In this document: positions 16,675-24,897 of the stretch, piece after piece | How positions within the stretch are numbered: position 1 is the stretch's first letter | How the letters are laid out: each line of letters opens with the position of its first letter | Assembly (NCBI GenBank): GCA_964564015.1 | Contig: CAZLZR010000022.1 | Span: forward strand, 5,991 to 69,990 | Direction: 5' to 3' | Source of the DNA: Acetivibrio sp964564015 | GTDB taxonomy: Bacteria; Bacillota; Clostridia; Acetivibrionales; Acetivibrionaceae | Length of the DNA stretch: 64,000 bases | The notes under the pieces: generated by a model | Databases searched by the model: none | What the model was told of the DNA's origin: nothing | Seen by the model: only the letters and a program-made list of their open reading frames with translations | Program-made: the position numbers and the translations under genes

Positions 16675-17100
16675 TCACAGGATACTTCTATTAGTAGAAC
16701 CCTTTTCATCATTTATTTCGAAATCCCAAAAACCATTCGCTTCAGAAAGCCTGGCTATAAGGCTATCAAAATATGTGATATTTTCTTCATTTAATTCTTT
16801 TGGCAATTCTACATAAAATACAGGATAAGTATTTTCCTGCAACAACTTCATATTAATAATTTTAACGTTAAACTCCTGCAAAACGTCTTTTGTAGGATGC
16901 TTCCATTCATCGATATTAAAATCACCCAACTGATTAGGTATAGTGGTATTTTCGGATTTTGGTGAAGTTAAATTTCCTGCGGTAATAACAGGACTTTGCA
17001 AAATTGCTGTAGTCTCAGTATCCTTTTTGGCAGGACTACTTGAACATGCAGAAAAGACAGAAATTATAAATACTGTTGAAATCAACTTGATGTATCGCAT
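16675..17100 (-). CDS. Small lipoprotein
   Basis: The start is placed at ATG 17100 (MRYIKLISTV), ten bases after GGAGG; the upstream ATG at 17118 overlaps that RBS. A lipobox signal peptide, VFIISVFSAC, predicts lipidation at the Cys near residue 19. A Ser/Thr-rich linker follows and then a small globular domain (FNIDEWKHPTKDVLQEFNV, FYVELPKELNEENITYFDSL). Anchored to the outer face of the membrane. Domain not recognised. Confidence 0.75.
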   Translation of the reverse strand: MRYIKLISTVFIISVFSACSSSPAKKDTETTAILQSPVITAGNLTSPKSENTTIPNQLGDFNIDEWKHPTKDVLQEFNVKIINMKLLQENTYPVFYVELPKELNEENITYFDSLIARLSEANGFWDFEINDEKGSTNRSIL

Positions 17101-17306
17101 TTTATAAATGACCTCCATGTTTAAGCTAACTTATGCTTTTAAAATGCTTTCCCTATACGATATAGAATTATTAAAGCCAGTTATATTATATATAACCAGC
17201 ATTTAAAAAGTAAACAATTAATTATGGTATCTTGTAAAAGGTTTCTGGTCACTTTTTGAAGCAGGAATATCAAAAGATTGCAGAAGGAGAAGGGGAGGTA
17301 AATAAC

Positions 17307-17440
17307 TTGAAAACAATTGGTCTAATTGGGGGAGAAGGAGTTGTGAAAGTACAATTACGTATTATCAGCTAAGATATTAGAGCATTGGAAGCATTAATGG
17401 TACTTGCAAATTCGCTTTAATGCCGGGTGTTCAAACTTAA
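17307..17440 (+). pseudogene. Remnant of an aspartate/glutamate racemase-family gene
   Basis: After GGGGAGG and TTG 17307 the frame reads MKTIGLIGG, the characteristic N terminus of the Asp/Glu racemase family. It then continues in shifting frames with pieces resembling KYNYVLSAKILEHW and DIRALEAL before stops. Only about 130 bp of the gene remains, with at least two frameshifts. No function expected. Confidence 0.5.
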
Positions 17441-17609
17441 TATAAGTTAACAAAACATTTGAGGCTATACCAATAACCATTATCAGTGTCCATTTCTACT
17501 TTGATTACCTGTCCTGGAACTTGTTGCAAGGCTTTTTTTAGTTTTTGAACATTTCTTGTCACACACCATACTTCATCTTTTTTTCACTCATCATTAATAT
17601 CTTCTTCAT
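17437..17609 (-). pseudogene. Small frameshifted ORF
   Basis: From ATG at 17609 the frame reads MKKILMMSEKKMKYGV then stops. One frame over it reads KKDEVWCVTRNVQKLKKALQ, then VIKVEMDTDNGYWYSLKCFV to TAA at 17437. A single frameshift in the run of A residues joins the two into a protein of about 57 residues. Family not recognised. The rest of 17119-17697 shows no other gene. Confidence 0.4.
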
Positions 17610-17697
17610 AGTGTAATCTAACTTAAAGTGTAGCAGATTATGTAACGTAAACATATTATGTAGCATAGCATGAAGTTTTCATTAGGAGGAATATAGT

Positions 17698-18618
17698 ATG
17701 CTTTCAAGTTTGGATTTTGTGAGGCAGTCACTTGAAATACATCTGTTTTTTGCAAGAATAATGAAGGAACACTCATTTTTTCTTGAAGCAGGATTTACAT
17801 CAAAGGATGATAACTTTATCCAAAGGGCAGATGAATTTCGAAGGGAGTTTGACAGACTTTTAGCAGAAGTCGTACCTCTTTCAAATGGTATTGTAAGCCC
17901 AGGAGTGCTTCAGTCAGGAGAGGTAATAACTCAATATACACTTAAAGCAGAAATGGCTTCATCATATTTTACTGGAGTAAGGATACCAACAGAAATAACT
18001 CAGGCAGAAGCAGGATTAATGGGTGGGGGATTAATGACAGTAAATCCAGTGCTTGAGCAGAGAGTATCTTTGATAAATCAGAGGGCTATTGGTTTAATAT
18101 CTTGGTTAATACAGTTTAAAGCAACGATTTTATCCAATGTTTTATCCTGCAAAATGTTTACACTAAACTACCCGTTATTGATAGACCATATTATGAGGGA
18201 AGCAAGGCTTTACTTACGAATGGTTCAAAGGCTTCAAAACAGAGAAACCATAAATATAGAAAGAGAAGCCTTGGAGCAAGAAGTGTTCTGGAACAGAATT
18301 ATGGCAGAACACTCAAAGTTTATCCGTGGTTTGCTTGACCCTACTGAAAATGAGTTGATAAACACAGCAAACAATTTTGGTAATGAGTTTGACCAATTGA
18401 CAGCAGAAGCAATGGCTGCCATGGATAAAACCTTACCTGTAGCGAAAGTCACAGATGACAGCCTAAAGGCAACCACGGCAATCCGGGAGTTCAAAGCTCA
18501 AGGAACACAAGGGTTGCTTGAATGCAAAATTAAATCAATTATTATTCCATTATTGGGTGACCATACATTGCGTGAAGCCAACCATTATCTGAGACTTTTG
18601 AAGATATTTGAAAGATAA
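17698..18618 (+). CDS. DUF2935 domain protein
   Basis: 306 residues made of two DUF2935-like halves (about 1-145 and 150-300). Each has a helix with a family-typical acidic/His motif: MKEHSFFLEAGF and LLIDHIMREARLYLRMV in the first, MAEHSKFIRGLLD and LLGDHTLREANHYLRLL in the second. The paired EH and DH/HxxxEA motifs suggest a four-helix metal-binding fold, known only by resemblance. RBS AGGAGG precedes the ATG. Common in spore-forming Firmicutes; function unknown. Confidence 0.88.
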   Translation: MLSSLDFVRQSLEIHLFFARIMKEHSFFLEAGFTSKDDNFIQRADEFRREFDRLLAEVVPLSNGIVSPGVLQSGEVITQYTLKAEMASSYFTGVRIPTEITQAEAGLMGGGLMTVNPVLEQRVSLINQRAIGLISWLIQFKATILSNVLSCKMFTLNYPLLIDHIMREARLYLRMVQRLQNRETINIEREALEQEVFWNRIMAEHSKFIRGLLDPTENELINTANNFGNEFDQLTAEAMAAMDKTLPVAKVTDDSLKATTAIREFKAQGTQGLLECKIKSIIIPLLGDHTLREANHYLRLLKIFER

Positions 18619-18693
18619 TTTGTACAATGAATAGCATTTTGTTTTTTATTGAAAGATTAGTATTCTACAAAAGATAAATGTTAATCAAGCTTT

Positions 18694-18734
18694 TTGGCGG
18701 TATTCCAAACAACAGCCTTTTGGAATACCGCCAA
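18694..18734. terminator. Strong terminator after the DUF2935 gene
   Basis: TTGGCGGTATTCCAAA (18694-18709) pairs perfectly with TTTGGAATACCGCCAA (18719-18734), a 16-bp stem. T- and A-rich flanks allow use from both sides. The remaining intergenic sequence to 18880 shows no gene. Confidence 0.8.
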
Positions 18735-18879
18735 TTGTATCAATACTTGAGTGATTAGACATTTTATTCCTGTCAGGAGGCTGAGGAAAACATAAGGGTC
18801 TCCTTTTAGGGCTATAACTTTATTTTGATGCTTGCTATACCCTGATGAATATATACAGATACAGCAAGCAGCTGCCTCA

Positions 18880-20436
18880 TTAGTTGTAATATTTTGCTAT
18901 TTTGAGAACGGAGTTCACGAGACAGTCAACCTCTTCTTTTGTATTGTATAGACCGAGAGATGCACGGATAGAACTGGTTAAACCATATCTGTGTAAGGCC
19001 GGTTGTGCACAGTGATGCCCTGAACGGACTGCAATTCCATCCTGATTTAAATATTGTGCAGCATATTCCGAAGATATACCGTCAATCACAAAGGAGATTA
19101 CACTTGTTTTATCAAGAGCTGTACCAATGATGTGTAAACCCGGTATTTGATATAACTTTTCCAGGGCATAAACCGTTAATTCCTTTTCGTGCCTTTCGAT
19201 ACTATCCATTCCTATTTCTTGAATATAATCTATAGCTGCACCCAAACCTACCGCATCTGCAATGTTGCCGGTACCTGCTTCAAACTTATAGGGCACACTG
19301 TTATAAGTAGTTTCGTTAAAACTTACATTTTGTATCATACCGCCACCTCTTTGCCACGGTGTCATTTTTTCGAGCAAAGCTCTTTTGCCGTATAATACTC
19401 CGATTCCTGTCGGTCCATAGACTTTGTGCCCTGAGAAGGCATAAAAATCTGCGTCAAGCTCTTTAACATCAACACCTATATGAGGGACAGACTGAGCACC
19501 ATCAATAAGAACAAAAGCCCCGTGTTTGTGTGCCATCTCAATCATCGTGCGAACCGGATTGATTGTTCCAAGGACATTGGACACATGGGTAATAGCAACA
19601 ATCCGGGTACGTTGAGTTAATAATTTCTCGTATTCATCCAGAATAACTTCACCACGGTCATTGATAGGAATAACTTTAATAACCGCACCTTTTGCCTGCT
19701 GGAGCTTTTGCCAGGGTACAATATTGGAGTGATGTTCCATCATTGTCAGTAATATTTCATCTCCTGTATGTACGTTCATTCCGCCAAAGCTTTCAGCTAC
19801 CAGGTTGATTGCCTCTGTAGTACCCCGTACAAATATAATTTCTTCCGCAGAAGACGCTCCAATAAAGTTCCGAACTTTTTCCCTGGCTGCTTCATATGCA
19901 TTGGTGGCGAGCTTTGCCAGAGTATGGGCGCCTCGATGGATATTCGAATTGTATTGGCTATAAAATTGGTTCAACGCATTCATTACACACACAGGCTTCT
20001 GGGTTGTTGCACCATTATCAAGCCATACCAAGGGTTTTCCGTTAATCCTTCTTTGCAGTATTGGGAAGTCCTTGCGGATGGAGTAAACATCAAGTCCAGG
20101 CCTGTAATTAGGAATGCCCATTTCCTTTTTATGAGCAACTGATTGATAACCCGGTAAGAAGTAATATGCATTATCCCCGTTATGGCCTGAATCCATTGAG
20201 CAATGGGTTGCTTCTGTTTTTGTGGCAGCAAATTGCTCAGTAATTTCAGGAGCTTGAATATATGGCGAGTTATGAAGTGAAACGGAATGTCCAGCCAGAC
20301 CTTCACTATATAGTTCATTGGCAAGCCGACTAATCATATTGAGACTATCACTGTCGGATGGGGAAGGATTACCCGGTAGCTTCTCTTCAGTTTTAAAGGA
20401 AACATTCATGCCATCACCTGATTTATTTATATTCAT
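18880..20436 (-). CDS. Encapsulin cargo cysteine desulfurase (SufS-like, N-terminal targeting region)
   Basis: 518 residues. Residues about 115-518 are a SufS-type cysteine desulfurase: PLP lysine in FSGHKVYGPTG (K338) and catalytic cysteine in RSGHHCAQPAL (C476). It releases sulfur from L-cysteine as persulfide. The first about 112 residues are extra, low-complexity and Pro/Ser-rich, matching the disordered cargo-loading region of desulfurases packed into family 2A encapsulins. It overlaps the shell gene by 14 bp, so the pair is translationally coupled. In characterised family 2A systems the shell with this cargo stores sulfur. The ATG at 20409 is an alternative start. Confidence 0.9.
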   Translation of the reverse strand: MNINKSGDGMNVSFKTEEKLPGNPSPSDSDSLNMISRLANELYSEGLAGHSVSLHNSPYIQAPEITEQFAATKTEATHCSMDSGHNGDNAYYFLPGYQSVAHKKEMGIPNYRPGLDVYSIRKDFPILQRRINGKPLVWLDNGATTQKPVCVMNALNQFYSQYNSNIHRGAHTLAKLATNAYEAAREKVRNFIGASSAEEIIFVRGTTEAINLVAESFGGMNVHTGDEILLTMMEHHSNIVPWQKLQQAKGAVIKVIPINDRGEVILDEYEKLLTQRTRIVAITHVSNVLGTINPVRTMIEMAHKHGAFVLIDGAQSVPHIGVDVKELDADFYAFSGHKVYGPTGIGVLYGKRALLEKMTPWQRGGGMIQNVSFNETTYNSVPYKFEAGTGNIADAVGLGAAIDYIQEIGMDSIERHEKELTVYALEKLYQIPGLHIIGTALDKTSVISFVIDGISSEYAAQYLNQDGIAVRSGHHCAQPALHRYGLTSSIRASLGLYNTKEEVDCLVNSVLKIAKYYN

Positions 20437-21409
20437 GGTATCTTCCCACCTCTATATTTTCCAACATCCCTAATGCATCATTTGTTAATACGGCAGCACC
20501 GAAATACAAAGTCATAATATAGGATGCTATTCCCATATTATCAATTCCTGCAAACCGAACCGATAAACTCGGAACATTGGATTCATCTGATAACCCCGGT
20601 TGGTGTAACCCAATGACACCTTGATCTCTTTCGCCAACCCTCATTAAGAGGATACTTGTTTTCCCGGAGTTTGAATGATTAAAAGACTTACCATCCACTA
20701 ATAATTTATCGCAAGGAACTATGGGAACCCCTCTCCAGGTCAAAAACGGTAAACCATGAAGATTGACCGTTGCAGGTGGAACCCCTCTGCGGGTACATTC
20801 CCGACCAAAAGCAGCAATTGCTCTAGGATGTGCTAAAAAGAATGCAGGCTTCTTCCACACCTTTGCAAGTAATTCGTCCATATCATCGGGAGTTGGTGTT
20901 CCACTTCTTGATTTTACCCTCATGGACGGTGCAACAGAATTGATCAGTCCAAAATCACTGTGATTTACAATTTCCCATTCCTGTCGTTCTTTCATTGTTT
21001 CTATAGTAAGCCTCATCTGCTGCTGGAGCTGGTTGATAGGCGAATTGAAAATGTCTGTAACCTGACCGTTTATCCTCAAAATTGTTTGTATTAAACTCAA
21101 GGTATATTCCCTTGGTTTCTCTTCATAATCCAGAAAACATTGTGGAAGCTCATGTTCCCCAAAATGAGCCGAATAGAGTTCTGGCAGCTTTTCACGGTAA
21201 TCATCCTCGCCGTCACGTATTTCAGTGCATTTCTTTACCTTGTTAACACGGTAAACACCTGCTTCCACCGAAACCCAGGGAAGGAAGGTTAAGAGCCATC
21301 GCGGTGTAATAGCTTCCATCATAGGGATTGATATTGTGCTGTGGGACAAGTTTTTTGCAGCATTTGGCCTTAAACTATATTGGGATATTGGATTGTCATT
21401 AGAACTCAT
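20423..21409 (-). CDS. Family 2A encapsulin nanocompartment shell protein (SrpI-like)
   Basis: About 328 residues from ATG 21409 (MSSNDNPISQYSLRPNAAKN), preceded by GAGGTG. HK97-fold family 2A encapsulin: an N-terminal arm with SLRPNAAKNL, the insert region EYTLSLIQTILRINGQVTDI, the WKKPAFFLAHPRAIAAFGRE segment, and the C-terminal SLSVRFAGIDNMGIASYIMT. There is no cyclic-nucleotide-binding insert, which separates 2A from 2B. It self-assembles into an icosahedral shell around the desulfurase encoded downstream. Sulfur-starvation control is known for SrpI in cyanobacteria; no such site was identified here. Confidence 0.92.
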   Translation of the reverse strand: MSSNDNPISQYSLRPNAAKNLSHSTISIPMMEAITPRWLLTFLPWVSVEAGVYRVNKVKKCTEIRDGEDDYREKLPELYSAHFGEHELPQCFLDYEEKPREYTLSLIQTILRINGQVTDIFNSPINQLQQQMRLTIETMKERQEWEIVNHSDFGLINSVAPSMRVKSRSGTPTPDDMDELLAKVWKKPAFFLAHPRAIAAFGRECTRRGVPPATVNLHGLPFLTWRGVPIVPCDKLLVDGKSFNHSNSGKTSILLMRVGERDQGVIGLHQPGLSDESNVPSLSVRFAGIDNMGIASYIMTLYFGAAVLTNDALGMLENIEVGRYHEYK

Positions 21410-21520
21410 TCTTAACACCTCACATGCTATATTTGAGATTATTTGCTAATTAACGGGAAACCCCCATATATACACTATATGCCGTTGGAACATCAAAGGT
21501 GATTAACTTAATAAGTATAA

Positions 21521-21583
21521 GTAATTAGTTCAACTTTCCCATTTATAGTATTTTGGGGCTCTGGTTGCTCACAAGTTAAGGTC
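21521..21583. repeat. Dispersed about 60-bp repeat, copy A
   Basis: The block TTAGTTCAACTTTC ... ATAGTATTTTGGGGCTCT, then GTTGCTCACAAGTTAAGGT, matches 47616-47679 over about 60 bp with roughly 80 percent identity by eye. Both copies lie just outside gene ends. Nature unknown; possibly a small mobile-element end. Confidence 0.55.
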
Positions 21584-21778
21584 AACTTCATAAAACCTGT
21601 ATAGATAAGTAATCATTACTGTAAACCTGCTGGAGTGGAATTGAGGGATGTTCATAATACAAAGAATGGTTTCAATAATTGATTCAATAGATTTATCTGC
21701 CGCGTATTTTATTGCCTCTATATTGATCAATCTCTTCACCCTCGATAGAAAAATATGATTTATCTCAAATACTGTCAA
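21569..21778 (-). CDS. Small hypothetical protein (possible second half of a broken gene)
   Basis: 69 codons from a TTG overlapping the stop of the preceding ORF (MTVFEINHIFLSRVKRLINI, then ADKSIESIIETILCIMNI). No RBS of its own and an overlap typical of a frameshift. It may be the continuation of the 21775-22002 gene. Not recognised. Confidence 0.3.
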   Translation of the reverse strand: MTVFEINHIFLSRVKRLINIEAIKYAADKSIESIIETILCIMNIPQFHSSRFTVMITYLYRFYEVDLNL

Positions 21779-22002
21779 TCAAACAAAGAGAACCGGAGAT
21801 TTTTAACTCTAAACGCTTCCGCCATTGTTTTGTAATAACCGTCAAGCATGAATCCCTTCAATATTCGCACAGTGTCCTCAAAGGTAAACGTATCGTCGTC
21901 CGCACATTGCAGAAACACCTCTATGATGATACGTGCAGTTAACTCTGACAGTTTTACGTTTTTCTCCGTATCCTCTCCCGGATTCTTTGTAAGCCTTGTC
22001 AT
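21775..22002 (-). CDS. Small hypothetical protein
   Basis: 75 residues, helical (NVKLSELTARIIIEVFLQCA, EDTVRILKGFMLDGYYKTMA). It lies downstream of the glutamine synthetase terminator on the same strand. Family not recognised. The overlapping ORF after it suggests either coupled translation or a frameshift. Confidence 0.4.
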   Translation of the reverse strand: MTRLTKNPGEDTEKNVKLSELTARIIIEVFLQCADDDTFTFEDTVRILKGFMLDGYYKTMAEAFRVKNLRFSLFD

Positions 22003-22023
22003 CAGCCGAACCCTGATTGTGAA

Positions 22024-22065
22024 AAAGCCTCCTGCTTTTGGCTTTCACCAAAGGCGGGAGGCTTT
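22024..22065 (-). terminator. Terminator of the glutamine synthetase gene
   Basis: On the minus strand AAAGCCTCCCGCCTTTGG pairs with CCAAAAGCAGGAGGCTTT (16 pairs with two wobbles or mismatches), then TTTCAC. It lies 44 bp past the stop codon. Confidence 0.8.
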
Positions 22066-22108
22066 AGCTTTCATGGACGGCTCAACGTCCTTATCAAACA
22101 AGTTCTTA

Positions 22109-24214
22109 TCAGACGAGACCAAACAGGAGATCGCCGTAGGTGGGCATCGGCCACATGCTTGCATCCACTATGGTTTCAATCTTGTCTGCAATGGCACGCA
22201 ATTCGTTCATCAGCGGGATGATGACATCCTTATAATCACGGGCATGCCCCAGTGAATCCCTTTCATGCACATCAACTTCATCTATCTTCGCGCTTAGTTT
22301 GTCGATAGATGCCTTCAGGCCAGATGTCAATGAAACAAACTTATCCAGCTCTTCCTTTGCAAAGGAGGAATCGGCGCCTGCCGCATTGAGAGCGGTAACA
22401 GTATCTGCGACCTTCTTCGCATAGGCAAGCGATACCGGGAGAATCTGTCTGCTTGCCAATTCAAGCATTGTCAGAGCTTCAATGCGGATTGTCTTAATAT
22501 AATTTTCCAGATGGATTTCATAACGGGAATGTACTTCTGCAGGGCTCAAAACGCCATGCTTTTCAAGTACCTTGACGTTCTTTTCCTCGATAAGCATCGG
22601 AATGGCATCGATAGTGGTCTTCAGATTGGGCAGACCTCTTCTCTCGGCTTCAGCAACCCATTCCTCGGAATAGTTGTTGCCATTGAAGATAATGCGCTTA
22701 TGGCTCTTGATGATATCTTTCACCACAGCATTCACCTCTGCCTTGAAGTCCTCAGCCTTTTCAAGGCGATCGGCGATCTGGCTCAGAGTTTCGGCTACAA
22801 TGGTATTGATAATAAAGTTCGGGGTAGCGATAGACTGTGAGGAACCCACGGACCTGAACTCAAACTTATTGCCTGTAAATGCAAAGGGAGAGGTTCTGTT
22901 TCTGTCGGTGGTATCCTTCGGAAGAACCGGAAGTGTGGAAACACCGATTTCCAGGGTTCTGCTGTTTCCGTTGTTTTTGACAACGCCGGTTTCTATCTGC
23001 TCGATAACACTGGTCAGCTCATCGCCAAGGAAGATGGACATGATTGCCGGAGGTGCCTCGTTGGCTCCAAGTCTGTGGTCATTTCCAGCTGTGGCAACAG
23101 AGAAACGCAACAGATCCGCATAATCATCGACAGCCTTGATGACAGCAACGAGGAAGATAAGGAACTGTGCATTGTCCAATGGTGTGGTGCCGGGATCAAG
23201 GAGGTTCTTGCCTTCGTTGGTTGAAATGGACCAGTTATTGTGTTTACCGGAGCCATTGACGCCTGCAAAAGGCTTCTCATGCAAGAGGCAAGCAAGTCCG
23301 TGCCTGTCGGCCACTTTTTTCATGATTTCCATGGTCAGCTGGTTATGGTCAGTTGCGATATTGGTGGTGGCAAATACCGGAGCCAGCTCGTGTTGCGCGG
23401 GCGCAACTTCATTATGCTTGGTTTTTGCGGAAACCCCAAGCTTCCAGAGCTCGTCATCCAGATCATGCATGAAATTGGATATCTTTTCTTTCAGAATTCC
23501 GAAATAATGATCCTCAAGCTCCTGTCCTTTAGGCGGCTTGGCACCAAACAGGGTTCTTCCGGCGTAGAGCAGATCCTTACGCTTCATGAAATATTCCTTG
23601 TCTACAAGGAAGTATTCCTGCTCAGGCCCTAAGGTCGTTACAACCCGCTTGGTGGTGGTATCGTCAAAGAGTCTCAGAATACGAAGTGCTTGTTTGGAGA
23701 GTGCCTCCATTGAACGCAAGAGCGGGGTTTTCAAGTCTAGAGCTTCGCCCGTATAGGAGCAGAAGGCTGTCGGGATATACAGGGTACCATCCTTCACAAA
23801 TGCAGGCGAGGTACAATCCCATGCGGTATAGCCTCTAGCCTCGAAGGTTGCACGAAGACCTCCGGAGGGGAAGGATGAAGCGTCGGGCTCACCCTTGATA
23901 AGCTCCTTACTTGAGAATTCCATAATGGCTTTGCCGTCCCCTGTAGGTGTCAGGAAGGCGTCATGCTTTTCGGCAGTAATGCCGGTCAATGGCTGGAACC
24001 AGTGGGTATAATGGGTTGCACCCTTTTCAACCGCCCAATCCTTCATCACACAGGCTACGACCTCGGCTACATCCGGATCAAGCGGAAGGCCTTCCATAAT
24101 TGTTTTCTTCAGCTTCTTATAAGTAGGTTTTGGCAGACGCTCCTGCATTACCGTCTCATTAAACACAGTTGAACCAAACATGCCGGAACCGATCTCATTA
24201 ATACATTTTTCCAT
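22109..24214 (-). CDS. glnN: Glutamine synthetase type III
   Basis: Glutamine synthetase type III forms glutamine from glutamate, ammonia and ATP. About 701 residues from ATG 24214, preceded by AAGGAGA; this length is typical of GSIII and far above GSI. Family words are clear: FPSGGLRATFEARGYTAWDC, GPEQEYFLVD, KHNEVAPAQHELAPVF, ATDHNQLTMEIMKKVA, KPFAGVNGSGKHNNWS and the C-terminal SLGHARDYKDVIIPL. The enzyme is cytosolic and dodecameric by family knowledge. It is monocistronic, with a strong promoter and a roughly 250-nt leader holding an intrinsic terminator, which suggests control by attenuation. Confidence 0.96.
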   Translation of the reverse strand: MEKCINEIGSGMFGSTVFNETVMQERLPKPTYKKLKKTIMEGLPLDPDVAEVVACVMKDWAVEKGATHYTHWFQPLTGITAEKHDAFLTPTGDGKAIMEFSSKELIKGEPDASSFPSGGLRATFEARGYTAWDCTSPAFVKDGTLYIPTAFCSYTGEALDLKTPLLRSMEALSKQALRILRLFDDTTTKRVVTTLGPEQEYFLVDKEYFMKRKDLLYAGRTLFGAKPPKGQELEDHYFGILKEKISNFMHDLDDELWKLGVSAKTKHNEVAPAQHELAPVFATTNIATDHNQLTMEIMKKVADRHGLACLLHEKPFAGVNGSGKHNNWSISTNEGKNLLDPGTTPLDNAQFLIFLVAVIKAVDDYADLLRFSVATAGNDHRLGANEAPPAIMSIFLGDELTSVIEQIETGVVKNNGNSRTLEIGVSTLPVLPKDTTDRNRTSPFAFTGNKFEFRSVGSSQSIATPNFIINTIVAETLSQIADRLEKAEDFKAEVNAVVKDIIKSHKRIIFNGNNYSEEWVAEAERRGLPNLKTTIDAIPMLIEEKNVKVLEKHGVLSPAEVHSRYEIHLENYIKTIRIEALTMLELASRQILPVSLAYAKKVADTVTALNAAGADSSFAKEELDKFVSLTSGLKASIDKLSAKIDEVDVHERDSLGHARDYKDVIIPLMNELRAIADKIETIVDASMWPMPTYGDLLFGLV

Positions 24215-24311
24215 GACCTGTTCTCCTTTCAAAATACTATAATAGTTTGATCTATCTCGCTAATTTTTATTAATTTCCGGTTCATCACCGGTTACAACCC
24301 AATAAAAATAC

Positions 24312-24347
24312 AAAAAAGGCGCTCCCATATCTTGGTGAAACGCCCTT
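24312..24347 (-). terminator. Attenuator terminator in the glnN leader
   Basis: On the minus strand AAGGGCG ... CACCAAGATATGGGAG ... CGCC forms an imperfect long stem followed by TTTTTTG, about 100 nt before the glnN start and inside its transcript. Two hairpins lie just upstream: AGAATC/GATTCT with loop CATAGAAA, and GGT/ACC with loop CGTCGA, within TTC...GAA. The layout suggests a terminator/antiterminator switch. The first loop contains A and G at positions 1 and 4 of its inner six bases, as in ANTAR-binding hairpins, but the match is incomplete. Confidence 0.55.
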
Positions 24348-24471
24348 GTTTCTGTTAAAAGGCTATTTAATTGTTCAGGTTCGACGACCAGAATCTTTCT
24401 ATGGATTCTATATGCAATACATCAGCTTTCTGATAATATATTAAAAATGGCCTTTGTTACATCAGTATCAA

Positions 24472-24501
24472 TTATAGCAGTAATTGCAGGAACCCGTCAA
24501 T
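24472..24501 (-). promoter_or_regulatory. Sigma-A promoter for glnN
   Basis: Minus strand TTGACG (24501-24496), 18-bp spacer, TATAAT (24477-24472). It puts the transcript start near 24465 and gives a leader of about 250 nt. The stretch 24510-24897 between this promoter and gatB shows no gene. Confidence 0.75.
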
Positions 24502-24897
24502 TAAATTTCATCTTTTGTCATACTGCATCACACCATGAAAAATACTTGCCCTTCTTGATGCATCTTTCACATGACCCTGCTAACCATAAAGAACCCTTTT
24601 AGCAATCATTATCAATTCTACTGTCCTGGCTCATCGAACAATTCTGATTTGTTTTTATTTTAGCAGACTCCTCAATATTTTGCAAGATAAAAAAATGAAA
24701 ATCTCATTTTATAATTAAATTCAATAACTAGCCGTCTCGTATTTCCTAACTCAGGGCTTCCGTTCTTTTTATCCAATAAGCTGAAGAATTGCTTTTTTAC
24801 GCCTTTATCCTATTGTTTCTTACTATTGGATCAAAAGGTGCATCTTCTTACCCTTACCACCCTTCCTTGACGCCGGCATCATCTATATCCTGCATTT

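Noticed and set aside
24214..24470. Glutamine riboswitch (glnA RNA) before glnN
   Set aside because: The conserved core sequence of that class was not found; only generic hairpins and a terminator are visible.
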